NCBI RefSeq assembly: GCF_008728515.1
Contig: NC_044986.1
Location: 55,912,855-55,976,854 of the forward strand
Length of the DNA stretch: 64,000 bases
Direction of reading: 5' to 3'
From: Papio anubis
Lineage: Eukaryota; Chordata; Mammalia; Primates; Cercopithecidae
The number at the start of each line of letters is the position of its first letter. The stretch's first letter is position 1. Shown in pieces: positions 11,689-20,086 of this stretch. The notes under the pieces were generated by a model. That model searched no databases. It was not told the origin of the DNA and saw nothing but the letters and a program-made list of their open reading frames with translations. The position numbers were made by a program, and so were the translations under genes.

Positions 11689-11766
11689 TTGAGGGCCTCT
11701 AAAAATATTAGGGCAGCAGCAGCCATCACACGCAGAAATGAGGGCTAGGCTAAAACAGTAAGGTCA
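11689..11766 (-). repeat. Duplicated pol segment (copy 1 of 2)
   Basis: 78 bases matching 13067-13143 in the same orientation, with about six differences. In place it joins the integrase core directly to the env region. The other copy sits in its normal place between RT and RNase H, so this one is the displaced copy. Confidence 0.88.
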
Positions 11767-12183
11767 GGTGCCACTGAATACCAAGAGCCTGAGAAACTGC
11801 TTGAGTGTTTTCACTAATAAAGGCTGGTCCATTATTGGACTGCACAGAGGTGGGAAGGCCAAAGTGAGCAATTATGTCTGACAAAAGGGAAGAAATGACC
11901 GCAGTGGCCTTTTCAGACCCTGTGGGAAAGGCCTCTACCCATCCAGTGAAACTGTCTACCCAGACATGTTTCCTGACTCGAGGCATGTAAGTAAAGTCAA
12001 TTTGCCAGTCCTGGGTGGGGGCAAATCCCGGAGCTTGATATGTAGGGAAGGGAGGGAGCCTGAATAATCCCTGAGGAGTAGTAGAATAGCAGATGGAACA
12101 CTGAGAAGTGATTTCCTTGAGGACAGATTTCCCGGATGGAAAGGAAATGAGAGGTTCTAAGAGGCAGGCTAGTGGCTTGTAAC
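11767..12183 (-). pseudogene. ERV integrase fragment
   Basis: On the minus strand an HHCC-type zinc region is visible at about 12180-12080 (His residues in 'SLHNLFHVG', Cys residues in 'CSICYS'). It is followed by the catalytic core with 'DWQIDFTYMP' and 'WVDSFTGWVEAFPT'. The later catalytic Asp region reads SNNGPAF, where an Asp is expected at the second N. The core is cut after 'GIQWHL' and the rest is missing. Confidence 0.82.
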
Positions 12184-12820
12184 CTACATGGAAGAGGTTA
12201 TGAAGTGACGATAGAATAGAATGGAAGGAGATATTTTCCTTGGTCCAAGAACCATTCGCCTTGTGCGGGAAGAGATAGGTGAAAGTTTCAGCGGGCGAGT
12301 AGGTGGGAGTGGCCAGATGAGAACGAGAAAAACTGCCATGAGGGATAGAAGTTGGAAACTAGCTGCTTTTTTAGCTACCTTATCAGCATAAGCGTTGCCC
12401 TGAGCGATGGGATCTGATGCCTTTTGATGGCCCTTGCAGTGTATGACTCCAGCTTCCTTTGGAAGTAAAGCAGCCTGGAGAAGAGTTTTTATTAAAGAGG
12501 CATTAATGATGGAGGACTCTTGCCTAATGAGGAAACCTTTCAGCCCATAAAACAGCATGGTGGTGCAGGATATGGAAGGCATATTTAAAGTCAGTATAAA
12601 TATTGATGCGTAGTCCTTTACAAGAGTGAGGGCCTGAATTAAGGCAATGAGTTCGACTTGCTGAGAGGTAGTGGAGGGGGCCAGAGCAGTAGCCTAGATA
12701 GATGTGGAAGATACTATAGCATAGCCTGCCTTTGCTGGTGTGTGGCGATTAGGCCTGGTGGAACTGCCATCAATAAACCAAGTGTGAAAAGGGTGAGGAA
12801 CAGGAAAGAAGGAAATATGG
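12184..12820 (-). pseudogene. ERV RNase H fragment
   Basis: The minus-strand frames contain WFIDGSS (about 12783-12763) and KAGYAIVS, the first RNase H motif. Further on come 'GVIHCKGHQK' and 'GNAYADKVAKKAA', the last motifs with the final Asp. The two halves are in different reading frames. Confidence 0.82.
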
Positions 12821-13435
12821 GGAAATGGAGTGAATGTCAGGAGGATCAGAGAGATACAGTCACGGGGGTCAGGTGTGGTATCAGGAATAATGTGGGAGGC
12901 TGGATTGAAGTCTGGGCCAGGAACAATGGTAATTTGGGGAAACTCAAAAAGAATGAATATAGCCAAAAGAGCCGGGCAGCAGAAAGTGTGTGTCAGGTGT
13001 GAGGAAGAAAATAGATTTTGGAAGTTATGAGAACTGTAGAGAGTGAGTTGAGCATAGTTTGTGATTTTGAGGGCCTCTAAAAGTATTAGGGCAGCAGCGG
13101 CCACCACACGCAGACGTGAGGCTAGGCTAAAACAGTAAGGTCAAGTTGTTTGGACAGAAAGGCTACAGGGCACCGTCCTGGCTCTTGTGTAAGAACTCTG
13201 ACCGCACAGCCCTGCACTTTGGCTGTGTGTAATGAAAAGGGTTGGGATGAGTTCGGGAGAGCTAGTGTGGGGGCACCTTCTAGGGCTGTTTTTAAGGAAC
13301 GGAAAGAGGAGTGGGGAAAGGATTTAGGATCTATGGGATCAGCTAGGTTTGCTTTTGTGAGTTTACATAATGGTTTAGTCAGGATGGAAAACTAGGTATC
13401 CAAAGGCGGAAGTACCTAACCATGCCTAGGAAGGA
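12821..13435 (-). pseudogene. ERV RT thumb/connection fragment
   Basis: The minus strand shows 'FLGMVRYFRLWIPSF' (about 13430-13390), the wording that opens the RT thumb/connection region in class I elements. Further down comes 'AAAALILLEALKITNYAQ' (about 13104). It is joined upstream, at about 13440, to a gag capsid sequence instead of the RT palm. Confidence 0.78.
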
Positions 13436-13439
13436 AAGG

Positions 13440-13794
13440 AGTCCATCAGGGTTATCTGAGAATTTACCTAGGTTTGTTTTAAGTCTGAGAGAGAAAACGG
13501 TGCATGCACTCTGGCTGGGCTGAATTCTCCTCCTCCTACGGCTTGGAGGTGGCATAATCGGGGAATATTGGCATTCTTTGCTTCATTGTTTACCCCTTTG
13601 TCTATCTCCTTTTGGATGAAATGGGTTGAAGGGAGGTCCTTATTAGTTGGGGAAGGAGTCAGGCGGGCACTGGGGAAGGGAGGTAGTCTCTGAGGGCTTC
13701 CTGTAGGGCATAAACCACACTTTTTACATAATTGTGAGTTGTCTCTTAATGAAAAGAAAGTTTGTACATATGGCACTTCACTCCATTTGCCTTC
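13440..13794 (-). pseudogene. Second gag fragment: matrix end to capsid start
   Basis: The minus strand shows 'GKWSEVPYVQTFFSLRDN', then a CKKCGLC and proline-rich stretch, then 'VHAPFSLSDLKQT' and 'KFSDNPDG', the order matrix, p12-like, capsid. The wording differs from the provirus's own gag at 16.3-18.1 kb ('LHVPFSLSDHSQISQRLGSF'), so this comes from another gammaretroviral lineage. It is broken off into RT at about 13440. Confidence 0.75.
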
Positions 13795-14100
13795 TTTTTT
13801 TTTTTTTGAGTATTTGAGTCTCGCCTCTGTCACCAGGCTGGAGGCAGTGGCTGATCTCTGTCACACGGGGCCTGGCCCCGGAGTTTACGCCATTCTCCTG
13901 CCTGCCAGCCTCCGAAGCTGGGACTACAGGCCTCCACCTCAGCTGGCTAGTTTTTTTTTTTTTTTTTTTGTACTTTTTAGTAGAGACGGGGCTGCCTCAA
14001 CTGGTTAGTCAGTATGGTCTCATCTCCTGACCTCGCCATCCCCCTCCGCCCCGCCTCCCAAAGTGCTAGGATTACAGGCTTGAGCCACCACACCGGGGCC
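13795..14100 (-). repeat. AluYR-like Alu with many small indels
   Basis: Recognisable from the poly-T to '...cttgagccaccacaccgg'. Short insertions and deletions are unusually dense ('ggaggcagtggctgatctctgtcacac...'). It interrupts the second gag fragment. Confidence 0.85.
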
Positions 14101-14300
14101 TCGCCTTCCTTTCACAAAAGAGACCACAGATGGTGTTGTACCTTGTACTTCCTCAGGAGGCCAAGTTTCTCCCTTGAAGAGGTGTACTCTGGCCAGGTGG
14201 TAATGCAGAAGAATATGCTTCATTTCCTAGCATCTGAGGTTAAATTGGTCCCACCCTCCGTGAATACATCTTAGGGGCTGGCCTTGGGAACGTTTCCCAT
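14101..14300 (-). pseudogene. Second gag fragment: matrix N-terminus
   Basis: A minus-strand ATG at 14300 opens with M-G-N, the myristoylation-type start of gammaretroviral gag. After a frame break it continues as 'LHYHLARVHLFKGETWPPE' and 'VVSFVKGR'. The next residues lie beyond the Alu at 13794, where 'GKWSEVPYVQ' follows. It fits as the 5' half of the foreign gag. Confidence 0.6.
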
Positions 14301-14769
14301 CTGAAAAGAACATAGGATGCCAGCACCCCCTAGTCATTTTTCCCATAGCATTCATAGAGGTCCTATGGTCTCATCAGCATTCCTTTCCCATGGTGCATAA
14401 TCACCCATGGACTCCTGCTTTCATCGGATTAGCTACTACTTAATGTAGCTGTCCTGCACCTGTTTTCCCGGCTTTCTTACCTACAGAAAGGGCACTTGCT
14501 GGCCGGATTCTAGTGGTCCTTACCAGCACGCCTAATATTGCCTTTGTGCTCAGGGTGAGTCCTAGAGCTGGACTGGGCTCCTGAGTATTTCATAACAACC
14601 CAGCCGCTTCCCCATCAAGATTCAGTTCCTATAAACAATAAATTTTATGGAATTCATTTGTGAGAGGGTGTAGGTAACCTTTTGTCGGGTACTGAGATAG
14701 TCTTTGATTCTGTAAGTACTTTATGAAGAGTGCAAGCAGTCGCAGGTTTTGAGGAGATCAATTACAGTA
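14301..14769 (-). other. Probable retroviral leader upstream of the second gag
   Basis: Non-coding, directly upstream of the second gag start. A good splice-donor-like 'tag|gtaagaaag' sits on the minus strand at about 14475-14485, as expected in a gammaretroviral leader. No primer binding site or LTR follows, so only part of a leader is present. Confidence 0.4.
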
Positions 14770-15055
14770 ATTTTTTTTTTTTTTTTTTTGAGACGAGTCT
14801 CCTACTTCCTGTCACCCAGGCTGGGAGTGCAGTGGCCGGATCTCGCTCACTCAGCTTCCACTGGCCCCATTCTCCTGCCTCAGCCTCCTATAGCTGGAAC
14901 TGGCAAAGCTGCCACCCCTGCTAAGTATTTCTTAATAGAGACGGGGTTTCACCATGTTAGCCATGGCCAGATGGTATTGATCTCCTGACCTCGTGGGACT
15001 CTGCCTCGGCCTCCCAAAGTGCTGCTGGGATTACAGGCTTGTCACCGCCTGCAAA
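14770..15055 (-). repeat. AluYR-like Alu, ragged
   Basis: Carries 'cagtggccggatctcgctcac', the AluYR signature, yet has many small gaps and extra bases ('cagcttccactggccccattctcc'). Confidence 0.82.
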
Positions 15056-15341
15056 GATTTTTTTGAGACGGAGTCTCTCGCTCTGTCGCCCAGGCTGGGA
15101 GCACCAGTGGGCTTGGATCTCAGCTCACTGCAAGCTCCGGCCTCGCCTATGCCATTCTTCCCCTGCCTCCCAGCCCCGAGTAGCTGGGACTACAGGCCTG
15201 CCACCGGCCCCGGCTACTTTTTTGTATTTTAGTAGAGACGGGTTTCACCGTGTTAGCCAGGATGGTCTCGATCTCCGGACTGTGATCTCCCTCGGCCTCC
15301 CAAAGTGCTGGGATTACAGGCTTGAGCCACCGCGCCCGGCC
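15056..15341 (-). repeat. AluYR-like Alu, ragged
   Basis: Directly follows the previous Alu and ends '...ggcttgagccaccgcgcccggcc'. It has single-base and few-base indels, mostly in G or C runs ('ctgggagcaccagtggg', 'ccggcctcgcc'). Confidence 0.85.
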
Positions 15342-15500
15342 TTTCAATTATTAGGCAATTTTTAAACTCTGCTTCCACAGGAGTCTCCATATCAATTACT
15401 GAATACCCATTGAGCTTTTTTCTCAATCACCTGGGAGGAACCATCTATCGTCCTATCCTGAAGGGAGTTCCTCCTAGGTCTGGTTGACCTTGTATGGTAA
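15342..15500 (-). pseudogene. Possible RNase H start of a second retrovirus
   Basis: The minus strand reads 'IDGSSQVIEK' and, one base out of frame, 'LNGYSVIDMETPVEAE'. The spacing of DGSS and GYSV resembles RNase H but differs from the provirus's own RNase H. It could also be chance similarity. Confidence 0.35.
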
Positions 15501-16100
15501 TTAAGATTTAAATCCTGTTGTTTTGTGGAAGGGGTTCGGGTTTAGGAGATTAGTCGGACATGGAGGGAGAGCACGTGTGTTTTCATGAAGAATTATGTCG
15601 AGATAGGCAATGGTGAAGGAAGAAATTTGGGCTTGACTGAAGTAATGGGGACTGTCTGTGAAGCCTTGCAGCAGTACATCCCAGGTAATTTGCTGAGCCT
15701 GGTGGGTGTCAGGGTCAGTCCAAGTGAAAGCAAAGAGAGGCTGGGATGAAGGGTACAAGGAATAGTAAAGAAAGCATGTTTGAGATCCAGAACAGAATAA
15801 TGGGTTATGGAGGGGTTGTGGAGGGAGGTATTGAGGATAGGAGAGTATATGGCTTTGGCACCACGGGGCGGATAGGCAAGACAATTTGGTTAATAAGGCG
15901 CAGATCCTGAACTAACCTGTAAGGCTTGTCCGGTTTTTGAACAGGTAAAATGGGGCAATTCTAAGGAGAGTATATAGGCTTTAAAAGGCCATGCCGTAAC
16001 AAGCAAGTGATAACAGGCTTTAATCCTTTTAAAGCATGCTGTGGGATGGGATATTGGCATGGAGCGGGGTAAGTGTAATTAGGCTTTAATGGGATGGTAG
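15501..16100 (-). pseudogene. ERV reverse transcriptase fingers/palm fragment
   Basis: Read leftward from about 16080: 'QYPIPQHALKGLKPVI', 'PVQKPDKPYRLVQDLR' (broken), 'LYPSSQPLFAFTW', 'QGFTDSPHYFSQ', then 'IAYLDIIL'. The catalytic YxDD box has lost one Asp here, so the enzyme is dead even apart from its frameshifts. Confidence 0.82.
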
Positions 16101-16340
16101 GGGGTGCATTGTTTGTCACCATGGAGGGAGTAGAGGTATCCTATACTTGTGGGTTAAGGTGGGGAGATACAAGGGGAGGATGGGAAGAAGGCTTTGAACT
16201 GGGGAAAAGGTGGCAAGGAGGTGTGGCTGTAGCCCAGGAAGAGTCAGGGAAGCAGATAATTTAGTTAAAATGTCTTGACTTAATAAGGGAACTTATTACA
16301 CCTTGAAGGAAAGGTTAATTGAATCCTGTTGTGGGGTTTG
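16101..16340 (-). other. Degraded gag-pol junction of the provirus
   Basis: Lies between capsid and RT. No nucleocapsid Cys-His box or protease active-site motif (DTG/DSG) is readable, so that region is deleted or decayed. Confidence 0.5.
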
Positions 16341-16920
16341 AGGGTTGGAATCTAATTTTTGGAGATTTTCCTGATGCTGAGAGGGGATTGGGTAATAAAA
16401 TGCATATTGAGAATAAGACGGCCTTCAGGCCCCTCTGGGTCTAGGGGGGTAAAGTGTCTAAGGGTTGTTGCTAAGCGGGCCATGAACTGGGATGGGTTCT
16501 TTACCTTGGATAGTTTCTTTAAGTTTGTCATAATTAACAGCTTTGTAAGATGCCTTTTTAAGCCCTTCAACTAGGCAGGAAACCATGTAATCTCGCCTTA
16601 GCTATACCTGGGGAATCTGCCTGATAGTTCCACTGGGGATCTCCTCAGGCAACTGCTCTAATGCCTTGCTGGAGGTCTGGCTCCTGAAGCCAGAGGTTAT
16701 CGGCGTGAGATTGGGCTAGAGAAAAAATTCTTTCCCATTCATCTGGGGAGAGGGTAGAAGTTAGGATGGCATTTAAGTCACTCCAGGTTAAACTGTAGGA
16801 CAGAGTTAGATATCGGAATTCCTGTATATATTTAGTGGGATTGATGAGAAAGAGCCTAAACGCTGGCTGATTTGGGAATGGTCTGATAGAGAAAAAGGCA
16901 CATGTAAGCTGACTATACCT
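16341..16920 (-). pseudogene. ERV gag capsid fragment
   Basis: The minus strand shows 'LHVPFSLSDHSQISQRLGSF' (about 16897-16838), the capsid start. Downstream comes 'NPSQFMARLATTLRHFTPLD' (about 16500-16440) in another frame, the conserved late-capsid region. An HML LTR inserted just upstream at 16921 splits it from the rest of gag. Confidence 0.82.
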
Positions 16921-17507
16921 TGTGGGGAAAAGAAAGAGATCAGCCTGTTACTGTGTCTATATAGAAAGAAGTAGACATAAGAGACTCCATTTTGTTCTGT
17001 ATTTAAGATGTTGTTAATCTGTGACCCTACCCCTAACCTTGTCCTTGCAAGAGGCATGTGCTGTGGTAACTCAAGGTTTAATGGATTTTGGGCATACAGG
17101 GTGTGTCTTTGTTCCTAGAAAAGCTAGGTATTGTCCAAGGTTTATCCCCATGTGATAGGATGAAACAATGCTGCTAAAAGGTTTATCTCTAGGCACAGGA
17201 TTTTCCTTTAAACTTATTCATGTCACAGAGATCCTTGTTCTTATGTCTTACTGCTGATTTCCTCCCTAAAAACGATCCTATTGTCCTGCCACTCCCTTAT
17301 CTTTAAGAAGGTAAAGATAATTATCTATAAATACTAAGGGAACTCAGAGACCGGGTGCCGGCTTGGGTCCTCTGTAAGCTGAGCGCCGGTCCCCTGGGCC
17401 CCCGCTTTTCTTTCTCTATACTTTGTCTCTGTGTCTTTTTTTCTCAAGTCTCTCGTTCCACCTAACGAGAAACACCCACAGGTGTGGAGGGGCAGGCCAC
17501 CCCTTCA
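16921..17507 (+). mobile_element. Solo LTR of a HERV-K/HML (betaretrovirus-like) element
   Basis: 587 bases, beginning 'tgtggggaaaagaaagag' and ending 'ggtgtggaggggcaggcc' plus 'accccttca'. Internal wording ('aagtagacataagagactcc', 'aataaatactaagggaactc'-like 'ataaatactaagggaactc', 'cgagaaacacccacagg') is that of class II HML LTRs. The flanks 'tacct' (left) and 'cacct' (right) are a near-duplication. It lies antisense to the host provirus and splits its gag. The HML subgroup is not assigned. Confidence 0.88.
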
Positions 17508-18107
17508 CACCTTCAGCTCCAGCCACCTCTCTAAGAGGAAATTGTTGGGCAGGTGGGGGAGAGCCAGTCGCAGAATGAAACTAAGCCAGACCCGGTGTGA
17601 GGAGGGGAGTTGATAGAAGGATTATAGGGAGGGGGCAGCAGAGGCTGAGGAAGAATTGGGACCTGGCTCGCCCTGGTGAGGAGCAGCCTGGGGAGAAGGT
17701 GAGAGATCAGATGAGTCCGTAGAAAAGAAGGATTCAAAGGACTCAGAGCTTGGGGTGGAGACTGAAGGAACAGACAGGAGAGAAAGAAGAAAGATTTGGG
17801 ACGAGTCTCATTGGGAGCAGAGACTAGGGAGGGACCAATGTGTAAAAGAATGCCTGGACATCAGGCACTTAGACCATTTGGCCATTTTTCGACAAAAATT
17901 GTCTAGATCTTGTAGGATAGGCAAATCAAAAGTGCCATTCTCTGACCACTTGGAACTACTGTCCAGTTTGTACTGGGGCCAAGCGGTATTGCAGAAGAAA
18001 ATAAGACGCTTAGATTTTAGGTCAGGTGAGAGTTGAAGAGGTTTTAAATTCTTGAGAACACAGGCTAAGGGAGAAGAAGGAGGAATGGAGGGCGGAAGGT
18101 TGCCCAT
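17508..18107 (-). pseudogene. ERV gag matrix and p12-like region
   Basis: The gag ATG is at 18107 on the minus strand and opens 'MGNLPPSIPPSSPLACVL', with Gly2 for myristoylation. It continues 'KRLIFFCNTAWPQYKL' and 'LQDLDNFCRKMAKWS' before a frame break at about 17850. A proline-rich p12-like stretch follows at 17737-17531 in a new frame. The open frame also runs upstream of the ATG to 18281. Confidence 0.85.
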
Positions 18108-18657
18108 AGCGAAGGAGGCAAGTTTAAAGAGAAAGGTAGAGACACGGAGAAGTGGGTAGGGAGCAGTCCTGGACTGCAACATGGGTGAACAACCAAAGCA
18201 GGTGTCCCTGCAATTGACTTGCCACCAAGGGAATGTGGGTGAATGATCAAGGCAGGCGTCCCCATGGAGATCAGATACCAATGGAACGTGGGTGAATAAT
18301 CAGAGAGGCGTCCTGGCAATGATTAAACACCAAGGGAAGGCTGCCTGCCTGAGTCTATGACCGGCACGGGAGTTTTGGGTCCACGGATAAAACATGTCTC
18401 CTTTGTCTCTACCAGAAAATGAAAGGAATTGAAACTAAGAGAAGGGAGAGACTGAAGGGTGGGGCCAAGGTTGAAAGAAGAGGTTGAGGGATAGTAAGAG
18501 AGGTTGGGTAAGAGAGTAAAAAGAGGCTGCTTACCCGATTTAAAATCAGTGAGATGTTCCTTGGGCTGGTTGGTCTGAGGACCTGAGGTGGTAGGTGGAT
18601 GTCATCATGGAGTAAGGATGAGGACAATGGACTGGTCTCCCGAAGGAGTCCCGCTGA
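18108..18657 (-). other. Untranslated leader of the HERV-H/F-type provirus
   Basis: Between primer binding site and gag. It includes a three-unit tandem repeat (18181-18339) and an open stretch, 18281-18108, in frame with gag. Confidence 0.7.
18181..18339 (-). repeat. Three tandem units of about 53 bp in the ERV leader
   Basis: Units 18181-18234, 18235-18287 and 18288-18339 each start 'rtgggtgaa' and end 'ccaa(g/t)ggaa' with 'gcagg(t/c)gtcc' inside. They diverge from each other by roughly a quarter or less. Confidence 0.85.
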
Positions 18658-18675
18658 CCCGGGTCTTCGGCACCA
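18658..18675 (-). promoter_or_regulatory. Primer binding site, tRNA-Phe-like
   Basis: The plus strand reads cccgggtcttcggcacca, two bases from the 5' LTR end. It looks like the 3' end of tRNA-Phe (…cccgggtttcggcacca) with one extra base. This argues for an F-type rather than H-type (His) primer. Confidence 0.7.
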
Positions 18676-18677
18676 AA

Positions 18678-19104
18678 TGTTTCACACGTCTGTGTGAAGA
18701 GATCATCAAACAGGCTTTGTGTGAGCAACATGGCTGTTTATTTCACCTGGGTGCAGGCAGGCTAAGTCCCAAAAAGGAGTCAGTAGAGGTGATGGGATTA
18801 TCATGAGTTCTTACAGGTTTTGGGATAGGCGGGGGAGTTAAGAGCCATGTTTTGGGGGCAGGGGGTGGATCTCACAAGTACATTCTCAAGGGTGGGGAGA
18901 ATTACAAACAAACTTCTTAAGGGTGGGGGAGATTATAAAGAATATTGATCAGTTAGGGTGGGGTAGAAACAAACCACAATGGTGGAATGTCATCAGTTAA
19001 GCTATTTTCACTTCTGTGGATCTTCAGTTGCTTCAGGGCATCTGGATGTATATGTGCAGGTTACTGGGGATATGATGGCTTAGCTTGGGCTCAGAGGCCT
19101 GACA
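18678..19104 (-). repeat. 5' LTR of the HERV-H/F-type provirus
   Basis: 427 bases, the same length as the 3' LTR, starting TGTCAGGCCTCTGAGCC on the minus strand. It adjoins the primer binding site on its left, which fixes the orientation of the provirus. Confidence 0.93.
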
Positions 19105-19109
19105 TATTT

Positions 19110-19722
19110 ATTTAATTTTTTAAAGAGATAGGGTCTTGCTCTGTGGCCCAAGCACTGCACTCTGTGGAGTGCAGTGGTATAATCATAGCTCGCTGCAGCC
19201 TTGAACTCCTGGGCTCAAGCAATCCTCCTGCCTCAGTCTCCCAAGTAGCTAGGACTACAGGTGCATGCCTCTATGGTCAGCTAATTTTTGTATTTTTTGT
19301 TTTTGTTTTTTGGAGAAACAGGGTCTTGTTATGTTGCCCAGGCTGGTTTTTTTTGTTTGTTTGTTTGTTTTTGGAGACGCTGGAGTGCAGTGGCCTGAGC
19401 TTGGCACTGCAAGCTCTGCCTCCCGGGTTCACCCCATTCTCCTGCCTCAGCCTCTGGAGTAGCTGTGACTACAGGCATCCGCCACCAAGCCTGGCTAATT
19501 TTTTTGTATTTTTAGTAGAGATGGAGTTTCACCTTGTTAGCCAGGATGGTCTCTATCTCCTGACCTCGTGATCTGCCTGCCTCAGCCTCCCAAAGTGCTG
19601 GGATTACAGGCGTGAGCCACCGTGCCCAGCCCCAGGCTGGTTTTGAATTCCTGGCCCCAAACAATTCTCCTACCTAGGCCTCCTAAAGTGCTGGGATTAC
19701 AGATGTGAGCCACTGTGTCTGG
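19110..19722 (-). repeat. Old Alu (J-like) that hosts two insertions
   Basis: Left part 19110-19350, right part 19632-19722, both minus strand. The provirus entered its A-rich tail, and a younger Alu sits in its middle. 'ctttgagattat' occurs at about 10437-10448 and 19726-19737, so the Alu's own duplication now spans the whole provirus. Confidence 0.85.
19351..19631 (-). repeat. Alu nested in an Alu
   Basis: A minus-strand Alu flanked by ccaggctggtttt at 19338-19350 and 19632-19644, a perfect duplication taken from the host Alu. About 20 bases are missing after 'ggagacg'. Confidence 0.93.
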
Positions 19723-19771
19723 TCCTTTGAGATTATCTTGATCAAAAGGGAAAGTATCTGTGGAGAGCATT

Positions 19772-20072
19772 CTTTTTTTTCTTTTTAGATGGAGTTTCAC
19801 TCTTGTTGCCTAGGCTGGAGTGCAATGAATGGCATGATCTCGACTCACCGCAACCTCCGCCTCCCAGGTTCAAGTGATTCTCCTGCCTCAGCCTTCCCGA
19901 GTGGCTGGGATTATAGGCATGCACCAGCAAGCCTGGCTAATTTTGTATTTTTAGTAGAGATGGGGTTTCTCCATGTGGGTCAGACTGGTCTCAAAACTCC
20001 CAACCTCAGGTGATCTGCCCACCTCGGCCTCCCAATGTGCTGGGATTACAGGCATGAGCCACAGCGCCCGGC
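19772..20072 (-). repeat. Alu
   Basis: A full-length minus-strand copy with duplication ctgtggagagcatt (19758-19771) and ctgtggagataatt (20073-20086). Confidence 0.93.
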
Positions 20073-20086
20073 CTGTGGAGATAATT

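Larger units (their letters stand above)
10455..19104 (-). mobile_element. Class I endogenous retrovirus, HERV-H/F type, rearranged
   Basis: An 8.65-kb provirus read right to left: 5' LTR 18678-19104, primer binding site, leader with tandem repeats, gag, RT, a foreign gag/leader block, RT end with RNase H and integrase, env remnant, polypurine tract, and 3' LTR 10455-10881. It is flanked by 'tattt' on both sides (10450-10454, 19105-19109). All genes carry stops, frameshifts or deletions, so none can make a full protein. Later insertions inside it are an HML solo LTR (16921-17507) and three Alus (13795-15341). The family name rests on the LTR and gag wording as I recognise them, and the subfamily is not settled. 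Confidence 0.9.

Noticed and set aside
14101..14769. Possible unknown gene between two Alus
   Set aside because: The M-G-N start, the matrix wording continuing beyond the Alu, and the splice donor fit a retroviral leader and gag better.
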